From Actinomycetales bacterium (GTDB lineage Bacteria; Actinomycetota; Actinomycetes; Actinomycetales; Microbacteriaceae): a stretch of 5,761 bases of DNA. The stretch is from assembly GCA_015655255.1 (NCBI GenBank), contig JAATFJ010000245.1, positions 1 to 5,761 of the forward strand. The letters are read 5' to 3'. Positions 1-5,556 of the stretch are shown here, one piece after another. Each line of letters opens with the position of its first letter. The first letter of the stretch is position 1. A program made the position numbers and the translations under genes. The notes under the pieces were generated by a model, which saw nothing but the letters and a program-made list of their open reading frames with translations, did not search any database and was not told the DNA's origin.

Positions 1-1008
1 GCCGATGTAGGAGTTGAGGTTCATGGCCTTATTGGCCTCGTGCGAGAGCGAGATGTAGCGCTTGCGCTCGAAGGAGGTGAGCTCGGCCGTGAAGATCCAG
101 ACGAGGCGGCGCAGCAGCTCGCGCCGACGCTCCTCGGGGAGCACGGCGCCCTCGGCCTCGGCGGCCTCCAGAGCGCTCGCCGTGGACTCCAGATCCTCCG
201 CAAGACCGATGATGACTTCGTCGACGAAGAAGTCGTCGACATGGTCCTCGCGCGGCTCCGCCGCGGCGGCGTCGCGCAGGAGGGTGATGGCGTGCCGGTA
301 CTCGGCGATGAGACCGGGGAGGGAGAACGCGCCCGGGTCGGCGTCGAAGGCCTCGAGAGTCGCCGCGAACCGCGCGTGCGGGGCGCGCAGCGCCTCGGCG
401 ATCTCGGTGGGCACGGCACGAGTCGCCTCCAGCCGTTCCCGTATGGCGGGATCGCGGGGGAAGGGGTCGTCGTCGAGGAGGAGCACGACGCGCAACTGGG
501 GGTACTCCTGCAGGGCCGCGGACCACAGCGTCTTGCGGATGACGGCGGGCTCCTCGGCATAGCTGGGGACTAGCACGGTGAGGGGGCGCCGCGCGTGCGA
601 GAAGTGCCGGTCGAGGTCGGCGCGCGCGGCGCGACGGTGCGCGCGGAAGCGCTGGAAGGCGCCGTGTCGCGCGAGCAGGTACATGAGCGCCGAGTAGGTG
701 AGGAAGGAGACGACGACGATGTAGGAGACGCCCTCGAGGAAGCGCCAGGTGGTGTCGAAGACCCCCGCGAGGAAGAGCGTGATCGTCACGGTGAGCACAT
801 AGAGCGCCCACGTCGCCACGGTCACCCAGATCGCCACGCGACCGAGGATGAGCTTGCGGACGGAGGGGCGCGCGTGGAGCGCGGGGAGGGGACGCCGCGG
901 CTTCTCCGTGCCCCACTGTCCGCGCCGCCGCTTCCGGGGCGCGGCGGTGGCCTGCTCCTCGGCGGGCGGTGCGACGACGTCGTCCGGCGACATCACCGTG
1001 CTGTCCAT
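1..1008 (-). CDS. Membrane glycosyltransferase, GT2 family (cellulose-synthase-like), N-terminal part, runs off left edge
   Basis: Minus-strand frame open from the ATG at 1008 to base 1: 336 codons, no stop, so the C-terminus lies outside the window. The start is supported by a Shine-Dalgarno GGGGAAG (complement of 1015-1021) six bases upstream; a second ATG at codon 6 lacks this. Residues 1-50 are basic and cytosolic-looking. Two hydrophobic segments follow at about 54-82 and 94-112. A GT-A nucleotide-binding start occurs at 143-182 (LTVLVPSYAEEP, then VVLLLDDDP), the usual GT2 pattern of a beta strand followed by an acidic motif. The last visible residues (HEANKAMNLNSYIG, 323-336) match the NKAxALN segment of processive GT2 enzymes. 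The roughly 140 residues between these motifs are unusually long and include an acidic, helix-prone stretch. The family links sugars from nucleotide donors into cell-surface polysaccharide at the membrane. Substrate and product cannot be told, and the metal-binding and QxxRW-type motifs would lie beyond the edge. Confidence 0.82.
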   Translation of the reverse strand, partial: MDSTVMSPDDVVAPPAEEQATAAPRKRRRGQWGTEKPRRPLPALHARPSVRKLILGRVAIWVTVATWALYVLTVTITLFLAGVFDTTWRFLEGVSYIVVVSFLTYSALMYLLARHGAFQRFRAHRRAARADLDRHFSHARRPLTVLVPSYAEEPAVIRKTLWSAALQEYPQLRVVLLLDDDPFPRDPAIRERLEATRAVPTEIAEALRAPHARFAATLEAFDADPGAFSLPGLIAEYRHAITLLRDAAAAEPREDHVDDFFVDEVIIGLAEDLESTASALEAAEAEGAVLPEERRRELLRRLVWIFTAELTSFERKRYISLSHEANKAMNLNSYIG

Positions 1009-1167
1009 GTGTTACTTCCCCGTCGTGCGGCCCCAAAGTCCTGTCACCACGATGCTAGGAGCCGCGGAGAAGACTCCGCCGCGGGCGGGGAAGATCTTTG
1101 AGTAATCTTGCGGCAGGTTTGCGCTTCTTGCGGCAGGCTTGCGGGAACCCAGAGGAAAGGAGCGCCC
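1009..1167. promoter_or_regulatory. Divergent intergenic region between glycosyltransferase and histidine kinase genes
   Basis: These 159 bases separate two divergent start codons, so they must hold promoters for both genes unless one is read from afar. Visible elements are the Shine-Dalgarno of the glycosyltransferase (complement of 1015-1021), a small hairpin CGGAG-AAGA-CTCCG at 1065-1078, an A/T-richer patch around 1091-1109, and the direct repeats at 1106-1143. Possible -10 hexamers are TAATCT at 1103-1108 (plus strand) and TAGCAT, complement of 1052-1057 (minus strand). Neither has a convincing -35 at 16-19 bases, so no promoter is assigned. Confidence 0.45.
1106..1143. repeat. Tandem 18-bp direct repeat, candidate regulator-binding site
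   Basis: TCTTGCGGCAGGTTTGCG at 1106-1123 recurs at 1126-1143 with a single change (T1118 to C1138). The repeat period is 20 bases. Each copy contains two TTGCG units, giving four units starting at 1108, 1119, 1128 and 1139 (spacings 11, 9, 11). All lie on one face of the helix at about one-turn intervals, as in binding sites for OmpR/PhoB-type response regulators. The block ends about ten bases before the kinase Shine-Dalgarno, so it lies in the probable promoter or leader of the kinase operon and could also serve the divergent glycosyltransferase. The repeat is seen directly; its role as an operator is inferred. Confidence 0.6.
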
Positions 1168-2769
1168 ATGGTCCGCACGTCGTCGGTGTGGCGGTGGCAG
1201 CTCATCTTCACGGGGAGCATCGCGGCCACCGCGGTGACGATCGCCGCGCTGCGCCCCTACGTCTTCGCCTCGCCGGTGTTCCTCGCGGGGATCATCCTCA
1301 CCGTCGTGACGACGATCGTCGTTCTCGTGCTGCCGTGGAATGCGCTGCCCTCCCGCGTCGTCGTCGTGGTGCCCCTCCTCGACGCCTTCGCCATCGGGCT
1401 CACGACGCACGTCCCCGATCTCCGTCTCGGCTACCTCTGGGTCATCCCCGTGACCTGGATCGCCGTCTACTATTCGATGACGTACGTGTTCACGGCGATC
1501 GGGCTCATCGTCTTCTGCTTCGTCGTCTTCGGGGACGATTCCGGGCTCCCCTCGGACAAACTGCTCCGTTCGCTCATCGTCGTGCTCGCCCTCACCTTCC
1601 TCGGGATCACCCTGCGCATCTCGACGCAGCGCTCCCGGGCCTCGCGACGTCTGCTCTGGAGGCAGGCCGAGCAGGTCGATCGCGCGGCGGCACGCGCAAC
1701 GACGCACCAGCAGCGCGTCACGCAGATCATCGATGCCCTCGACACCGCGCTCGTCGCCGTCTCCGAGGACGGCACCGTCCTGAACATGAACGACGCCTAC
1801 CGGCACCTCTACGGACGCGACCGCTTCGGGGCACGACTCCCCGCGCCCGCGGTCGAGTACGACGATCGCCAGGGCGAGCCGTTGCCTCCGGAGCGGACGA
1901 CCCTCGCCCGGGCGTCCCGAGGGGACATCCTCGACGCCGAGCGGGTCTGGCTCTTCGACCGCGCGGGGCGCTGGCGCGCCCTGGAGGCAACGACAGAGCC
2001 GATCGCGCGGTCCGCCGACGGGCAGTGCACGACCCTGCTCATCATCGACGACGTCACCGATGCGCTGGAGGCAGCCGACGAACGCCGCGCGATGACCGCG
2101 CTCGTCTCGCACGAACTGCGCAACCCCCTCACGGCGATCATCGGACACGTCGAGCTTCTGCAGGACCGCGAGGACCTGCCGGACCGCGTCAGGGAACAGC
2201 TCGGCATCATCGTGAGCGCGAGTGAGCGGATGCAGCGTCTCGTCACGACCGTGCTCGATGAGAGCCGCCCCGCCGCCCCCGTGCTCTCCGAGCCCGTCGA
2301 CCTGCGCCAGCTCGCAGACGCATCCGCCGCCTCCTTCCTCCCCACGGCCGCGGGCAACGGAGTGTCGATCGCGGTGACGGGCGCGGAGACGCTGCTCATC
2401 CACGGTGACGCGTTCCGGCTGCGCCAGGCGATAGACAACCTGCTGAGCAACGCCGTGAAATACACGCCCGCGGGCGGGGCGATCACGATCGCGCTGGGCC
2501 TCGAGGCTGACGGGCGCGCGGAGCTGCGCATCCGCGACACGGGGACGGGGATGTCCTCCGAGGACGTGGCGCGCATCTTCCAGCCGTATTTCCGCGCGAG
2601 AAACGCCGTCATCAGCGATATTCCCGGCACAGGGCTCGGCATGGGCATCGTGCGCGATATCGTCCAGGCCCATGACGGTGTGCTCGACGTACACAGCGAA
2701 CTCGGCGTCGGCACGGAGGTCACCGCGCGCTTCCCCCGGCAGCTGACGAGAAAGAAGGATGCCGCATGA
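1168..2769 (+). CDS. Membrane PAS sensor histidine kinase
   Basis: 533 residues. The ATG at 1168 is chosen over an in-frame TTG at 1108 because AGGAG (1158-1162) lies five bases before it and the upstream extension is not membrane-like. Six hydrophobic segments at about 10-28, 36-56, 63-80, 85-102, 103-122 and 133-150 form an integral sensor with almost no extracytoplasmic domain. A basic linker helix (150-185) leads to a PAS-like domain (about 183-300, ALVAVSEDGTVLNMNDAY). The HisKA helix carries the phospho-acceptor H315 in SHELRNPL. The HATPase domain (about 375-527) shows the N box (N428 in NLLSNAVKYTP), G1 box (D457-TGTGM), an F-box-like IFQPYF, and G2 box (G487-TGLGMG). All catalytic boxes are intact, so it should autophosphorylate. 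No response regulator adjoins it; the partner must be encoded elsewhere or beyond the window. Its stop overlaps the next start (ATGA), indicating translational coupling. The signal is unknown. Confidence 0.93.
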   Translation: MVRTSSVWRWQLIFTGSIAATAVTIAALRPYVFASPVFLAGIILTVVTTIVVLVLPWNALPSRVVVVVPLLDAFAIGLTTHVPDLRLGYLWVIPVTWIAVYYSMTYVFTAIGLIVFCFVVFGDDSGLPSDKLLRSLIVVLALTFLGITLRISTQRSRASRRLLWRQAEQVDRAAARATTHQQRVTQIIDALDTALVAVSEDGTVLNMNDAYRHLYGRDRFGARLPAPAVEYDDRQGEPLPPERTTLARASRGDILDAERVWLFDRAGRWRALEATTEPIARSADGQCTTLLIIDDVTDALEAADERRAMTALVSHELRNPLTAIIGHVELLQDREDLPDRVREQLGIIVSASERMQRLVTTVLDESRPAAPVLSEPVDLRQLADASAASFLPTAAGNGVSIAVTGAETLLIHGDAFRLRQAIDNLLSNAVKYTPAGGAITIALGLEADGRAELRIRDTGTGMSSEDVARIFQPYFRARNAVISDIPGTGLGMGIVRDIVQAHDGVLDVHSELGVGTEVTARFPRQLTRKKDAA

Positions 2770-3917
2770 TGCCCTTCGCCATCACCGGAGAGATCACCGT
2801 CGATGTGTCGGTGGCGCTCGTGGCGCTCGTGACGCTGACGACGGTGCTCGTCGTCGGGCTCGCGACGCTTCCCCGGCCCAGTGCGGCCACTGTCGCCTGG
2901 GCCGTGGCCTTCGCCCTCGGCATGCTCGGCACCTATGTCTGGGTCGCGGCGCAGGAGCTCGATTCCGCGGCGCTCCTCGTGGCGGGATCCGGCCTCATGC
3001 TGAGCTTCGAGGCGCTGATCTGGCATGGGCTGCGACTGTATTTCGGGCGTCGGCCGATCTGGTGGGCCGTCGTGGCGTACGTCGTCCTCGCTCCCAGTGT
3101 GCTCGGGCTGACCTCGGGCACCCCGGTGTTCCCCCTCGTGTTCCGCTCGCTGTTCCTCCTTGCGGGGGTCTTCGCGGCGCTCAACGTCATCGAGCTGTTC
3201 CGCCGGCGCCGTGCGGCGCGCGACATCGTCCTGCCGCTCGCCCTCGCCTCGTTCGTGTTCGCGGTCGTATCGCTCGTGGAGTTCATCACGGGGCTCGACT
3301 CCGCGAGCCAGCTGAGTGCGGCCAGTCAACTCGTCGTGCTCCGGGAGGTCAACGGTGTGGGCTCCTTGCTCACGTGCGTGTGCGCGGCGGTGACGATCGT
3401 GCTGCTCGTCCGCGCGGAGGAACCGGCCTCCTGCGACGAAGAGAAGGCGCGTGATCGCGCGCGTCTCCGGCTGCAGAAGGCGAAGGCGCAGCCCGATGCG
3501 GGCTGGTCGGTGCTCGATGTGCGGTTGGACGATCCCGACGAACTGCGCGAGGCCTGGGCCGCGGCCTCCTACGCGCAGATCATCGATGCCTTCCACGCGC
3601 ACATCCGCGCGGCACTGCCCGCGCTGGCCGACGCCGAACGGGTGTCCGACCGTCGCGCGATCGTCGTGATCTATGGGAGCGAGGAGGCGGTGGCGCATCA
3701 TCTGCGCGCCCTGCTCGCTCGCATTTCCGCCCCGCCGGAGCCGGGCACGCTCGCGCCGAGCATGCGGGTGTCGGCGAGCGTCGGCTGGGTGGGTGCCGCC
3801 GTCGCGGACTACGACTACGACGCGCTCATCGCCCTCGCCGCGGACGCCGCCGTGCGCGCGCGGGCGAACGGCGGCGACCGCTGGGAACACGTGCGTCAGG
3901 CCGCACCGACCGCCTGA
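2766..3917 (+). CDS. Seven-TM protein with degenerate GGDEF-like C-terminal domain
   Basis: 383 residues. The start ATG overlaps the kinase stop in ATGA, preceded by AAAGAAGGA (2751-2759) at six bases; an adjacent ATG at 2769 is an alternative. Seven hydrophobic segments occur at about 12-33, 41-62, 69-92, 97-115, 122-145, 154-176 and 196-216. A charged linker (217-244) follows, then a soluble domain at about 246-377. That domain reads as a GGDEF fold: a LDVRLDD strand, a helix ending HIRAAL, then R292-V-S-D-R-R-A-I-V-V-I-Y-G, which lines up without gaps with the usual R-Y-GGDEF-A-V-x-x-x-G. After that come VSASVGW (336-341) in place of T-x-S-x-G, and the closing helix AADAAVRARANGGDRW, typical of the family C-terminus. 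GGDEF is replaced by SDRRA and the FKxIND substrate motif is absent, so diguanylate cyclase activity is unlikely. It may instead bind a ligand or partner protein. The domain call is by eye from motif spacing; the membrane half has no recognised family. Confidence 0.78.
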   Translation: MMPFAITGEITVDVSVALVALVTLTTVLVVGLATLPRPSAATVAWAVAFALGMLGTYVWVAAQELDSAALLVAGSGLMLSFEALIWHGLRLYFGRRPIWWAVVAYVVLAPSVLGLTSGTPVFPLVFRSLFLLAGVFAALNVIELFRRRRAARDIVLPLALASFVFAVVSLVEFITGLDSASQLSAASQLVVLREVNGVGSLLTCVCAAVTIVLLVRAEEPASCDEEKARDRARLRLQKAKAQPDAGWSVLDVRLDDPDELREAWAAASYAQIIDAFHAHIRAALPALADAERVSDRRAIVVIYGSEEAVAHHLRALLARISAPPEPGTLAPSMRVSASVGWVGAAVADYDYDALIALAADAAVRARANGGDRWEHVRQAAPTA

Positions 3918-3984
3918 GCGCGCAGTCGGACCGCGTGCGTCGATTCCTGTGCGGGGTGCCGGGGCGAATCGCCGGAGGCGCCGG

Positions 3985-4503
3985 TCAGGCGTGGAAGACG
4001 GTGTGCAGGGGCCCGATGGCGTCGCGGCCGCCGAGGCCGTCGATCTCGAAGAGCACGGAGATGCCCGCGACGTGGTGCCCGAGGCGCTCGACGAGGGTGC
4101 GCCCGGCGGCGAGGGTGCCGCCCGTGGCGAGGACATCGTCGATGAGGAGGATGCGCGCCCCGCGGGGGAGATCGTCGTGCATCTCGATGGTGGCCGTGCC
4201 GTATTCGAGGGCGTAGTCCACGGAGGCCGCAGGTCGGGGGAGCTTTCCGGCCTTGCGGATGGGGACGAGGCCCACCCCCGCGGAGATGGCCGCCGCGCCC
4301 GCGAGGAGGAAGCCGCGCGCCTCGATCCCGGCGACCACGTCGAACTCCCCAGCGAAGGGCTCCAGCAGCGCCTCCGTCGTCGCCCGCAGCGCGTCGGCGT
4401 CCGCGAGGAGCGGAGTGATGTCGCGGAAGAGCACGCCCGGTTCCGGGTAGTCGGGGATCGTGCGGATGAGGGATTCTGCGTGGGCGAGAGGGGAAAGCGT
4501 CAC
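3985..4503 (-). CDS. apt: Adenine phosphoribosyltransferase
   Basis: 172 residues, the normal length for Apt. The enzyme salvages adenine with PRPP to give AMP in the cytosol. Characteristic segments in order are IPDYPEPGVLFRDITPLL (16-33), the GIEARGFLLA loop (59-68), VPIRKAGKLP (80-89), LEYGTATIEMH (99-109) and the PRPP-binding loop LLIDDVLATGGT (119-130) with its paired aspartates. The start is a GTG at 4503-4501. No Shine-Dalgarno precedes it, but TAGACT lies six bases upstream, the geometry of a leaderless mRNA; no in-frame ATG offers a better start. It converges on the kinase operon (67-bp gap) and diverges from the GH16 gene. In many actinobacteria apt sits beside secDF and relA; neither is seen here. 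Function is secure from sequence. Confidence 0.96.
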   Translation of the reverse strand: MTLSPLAHAESLIRTIPDYPEPGVLFRDITPLLADADALRATTEALLEPFAGEFDVVAGIEARGFLLAGAAAISAGVGLVPIRKAGKLPRPAASVDYALEYGTATIEMHDDLPRGARILLIDDVLATGGTLAAGRTLVERLGHHVAGISVLFEIDGLGGRDAIGPLHTVFHA

Positions 4504-4509
4504 CGCGGA

Positions 4510-4515
4510 AGTCTA
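4510..4515 (-). promoter_or_regulatory. -10 element of apt, leaderless-type
   Basis: On the minus strand TAGACT (fits TANNNT) is followed by six bases (TCCGCG) and then the GTG start of apt. Transcription would begin at or within a base of the start codon, giving a leaderless message; this fits the missing Shine-Dalgarno. No good -35 hexamer is visible upstream. The position and spacing are seen; promoter function is inferred. Confidence 0.6.
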
Positions 4516-4539
4516 CCGGCGCGGCGGACGCGCGCTCGT

Positions 4540-4568
4540 TTGCCCCGCGCTGCCGGGGCGGTTAGCCT
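4540..4568 (+). promoter_or_regulatory. Promoter of the GH16 gene, leaderless-type
   Basis: TTGCCC (4540-4545, four of six matches to TTGACA) and TAGCCT (4563-4568, fits TANNNT) are 17 bases apart. Six bases (GCCCCT) separate the -10 from the ATG at 4575, so the transcript should start at the ATG. No Shine-Dalgarno is present. A perfect inverted repeat GCCCCG-N6-CGGGGC (4542-4559) fills the spacer and could be a protein-binding site or simply GC-rich sequence. No CebR-type operator is present here, unlike the next gene. Confidence 0.6.
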
Positions 4569-4574
4569 GCCCCT

Positions 4575-5402
4575 ATGCGCGTGTCCCCCCGTCGTCTCCA
4601 CCGGCTTCTTGCGGCGCCCCTGGCTGCCGTCCCCCTCCTCCTCGCGGGCTGCGCGGCTCCTGCGGGCACCGGGGCGCTCATCTGGTCGGACGAGTTCGAC
4701 GGCCCGGCGGGATCGCCCGTGGACGCCGACGTGTGGACGCACGACCTCGGCGACGACGGCTGGGGCAATGAGGAGCTCGAGAACTACACGGACGATCCGG
4801 CGAACAGCTCCCTCGACGGTGACGGCCATCTCGTCATCACGGCGCGCGAGGAGAACGGCGAGTACACCTCCGCGCGGCTGACGACGGCGGGCACGGTCGA
4901 GTTCCAGTATGGGCGCGTGGAGGCGCGCATGAAGCTGCCCCGCGGCCAGGGGATGTGGCCCGCGTTCTGGATGCTGGGGACCGAGAGCCCCGAGGCCCAG
5001 TCCTGGCCGGCGACGGGGGAGATCGACATCATGGAGAACGTGGGCAACGAGCCCGCGGCCGTGTATGGGACGATCCATGGGCCAGGCTACTCGGGCGACG
5101 ACGGTCCCGGCGGGTCCTACGAGGATCCGGAGGGGAACGCCATCGCCGACGACTGGCACGTCTTCGCGGTCGACTGGCGCGCGGAGGAGATCGTCTGGTC
5201 TGTCGACGGCGAGGAGTACTTCCGCGTGACGCCCGAGGTTGCCGCGGGGAAGGACTGGGTCTTTGACCATCCGTTCTCGCTCCTCGTCAACCTTGCCGTG
5301 GGGGGACAGTGGCCGGGGGACCCGGACGATTCCACGCGCTTCCCGCAGGAGATGCTCGTCGACTACATCCGTGTCTCCGACAACGGCGAGACGGTGCGCT
5401 GA
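4575..5402 (+). CDS. Secreted GH16 beta-glucanase lipoprotein, laminarinase type
   Basis: 275 residues. Residues 1-25 form a lipoprotein signal: basic start, hydrophobic core, lipobox LLAGC with the acylated Cys at 26. The mature protein should therefore be tethered to the outer face of the membrane. The rest is one compact GH16 domain: IWSDEFDGPAGSPVD (N-terminal strand), WGNEELENYT, NSSLDGDGHLVITA, YTSARL, YGRVEARMKLPRGQGMWPAFWMLG, and the catalytic signature GEIDIMENVG with nucleophile E149, D151 and acid/base E154. Late strands show WHVFAVDW and the C-terminal DYIRV. The ExDxxE signature with one extra residue is the laminarinase form, pointing to hydrolysis of beta-1,3- or mixed beta-1,3/1,4-glucans. 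There is no carbohydrate-binding module. The ATG at 4575 lacks a ribosome binding site but fits a leaderless start. A transporter binding-protein gene follows 154 bases downstream on the same strand, consistent with one glucan-use locus. The exact linkage preference cannot be read from sequence. Confidence 0.94.
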   Translation: MRVSPRRLHRLLAAPLAAVPLLLAGCAAPAGTGALIWSDEFDGPAGSPVDADVWTHDLGDDGWGNEELENYTDDPANSSLDGDGHLVITAREENGEYTSARLTTAGTVEFQYGRVEARMKLPRGQGMWPAFWMLGTESPEAQSWPATGEIDIMENVGNEPAAVYGTIHGPGYSGDDGPGGSYEDPEGNAIADDWHVFAVDWRAEEIVWSVDGEEYFRVTPEVAAGKDWVFDHPFSLLVNLAVGGQWPGDPDDSTRFPQEMLVDYIRVSDNGETVR

Positions 5403-5442
5403 GCGGCCAAGATCACGGTTCGGTCGCGCTCTCCGCCGCTGC

Positions 5443-5472
5443 TTGACATTCGTGGGAGCGCTCCCATATTGT
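5443..5472 (+). promoter_or_regulatory. Sigma-70-type promoter of the substrate-binding protein gene
   Basis: A perfect TTGACA (5443-5448) and TATTGT (5467-5472) are separated by 18 bases. Transcription would start near 5479, leaving a leader of roughly 75-80 bases before the GTG at 5557. It is the strongest promoter visible in the window, and one operator occupies almost its whole spacer, so strong expression appears conditional on release of a repressor. Confidence 0.8.
5453..5466. promoter_or_regulatory. CebR/CelR-type operator O1
   Basis: TGGGAGCGCTCCCA, a perfect 14-bp palindrome, is identical to the operator of CebR in Streptomyces and CelR in Thermobifida, LacI-family repressors released by cello-oligosaccharides. 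It lies between the -35 and -10 hexamers, where a bound repressor would block RNA polymerase. The match is seen directly. That a CebR orthologue binds it, and that cellobiose is the inducer here, is inferred; no LacI gene is in the window. Confidence 0.88.
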
Positions 5473-5485
5473 CGAACCGTTCCCG

Positions 5486-5499
5486 TGGGAGCGCTCCCA
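5486..5499. promoter_or_regulatory. CebR/CelR-type operator O2
   Basis: Second identical copy of TGGGAGCGCTCCCA. The identity extends to 18 bases (CGTGGGAGCGCTCCCATA at 5451-5468 and 5484-5501). Its centre is 33 bp from that of O1, about three helical turns, so two repressor dimers would sit on nearly the same face. It falls just downstream of the expected transcription start, in the leader. Confidence 0.87.
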
Positions 5500-5556
5500 T
5501 ACGCGCGGGGGGACAGCACCAGAAGAACGATGACCCACTACACAAAGGAGTGAACC

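Noticed and set aside
217..240. Palindromic TTCGTCGACGAA and repeats of GTCGAC in the glycosyltransferase gene
   Set aside because: Explained by the codons of the acidic DDFFVDEV stretch; no sign of a separate element.
29..1036. 335-codon minus-strand frame overlapping the glycosyltransferase
   Set aside because: It is out of frame with the GT2 motifs and rich in Arg/Pro/Ala. The frame starting at 1008 carries the real motifs and ribosome binding site.
1012..2694. Long minus-strand open frame opposite the histidine kinase
   Set aside because: Its translation is low-complexity Arg/Asp/Gly/His-rich, typical of the antisense of a high-GC gene, and it overlaps a kinase with all catalytic motifs intact.
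3959..3975. Possible terminator hairpin between the convergent operon and apt (GGCG-AAT-CGCC with outer CC/GG)
   Set aside because: The stem is only four pairs plus two beyond a bulge, and no T-tract follows on either strand. Such pairing is common by chance at this GC content.
1809..4136. 775-codon minus-strand open frame
   Set aside because: It runs opposite the kinase and the 7-TM gene and enters apt in another frame. The composition is biased with no recognisable domain, so it is an antisense shadow.
4575..4652. Twin-arginine export signal in the GH16 protein (SPRRLHRLL)
   Set aside because: Only the RR pair fits; the rest of the Tat motif is missing. A plain lipoprotein signal with lipobox LLAGC explains the region.
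3673..4881. 402-codon plus-strand frame across apt and into the GH16 gene
   Set aside because: It covers three well-supported genes in the wrong frame or strand, and its translation is low-complexity.
5530..5553. Seven-codon ORF (ATG to TGA) just before the binding-protein start
   Set aside because: It has no ribosome binding site of its own and its last codons are the Shine-Dalgarno of the next gene; probably chance.
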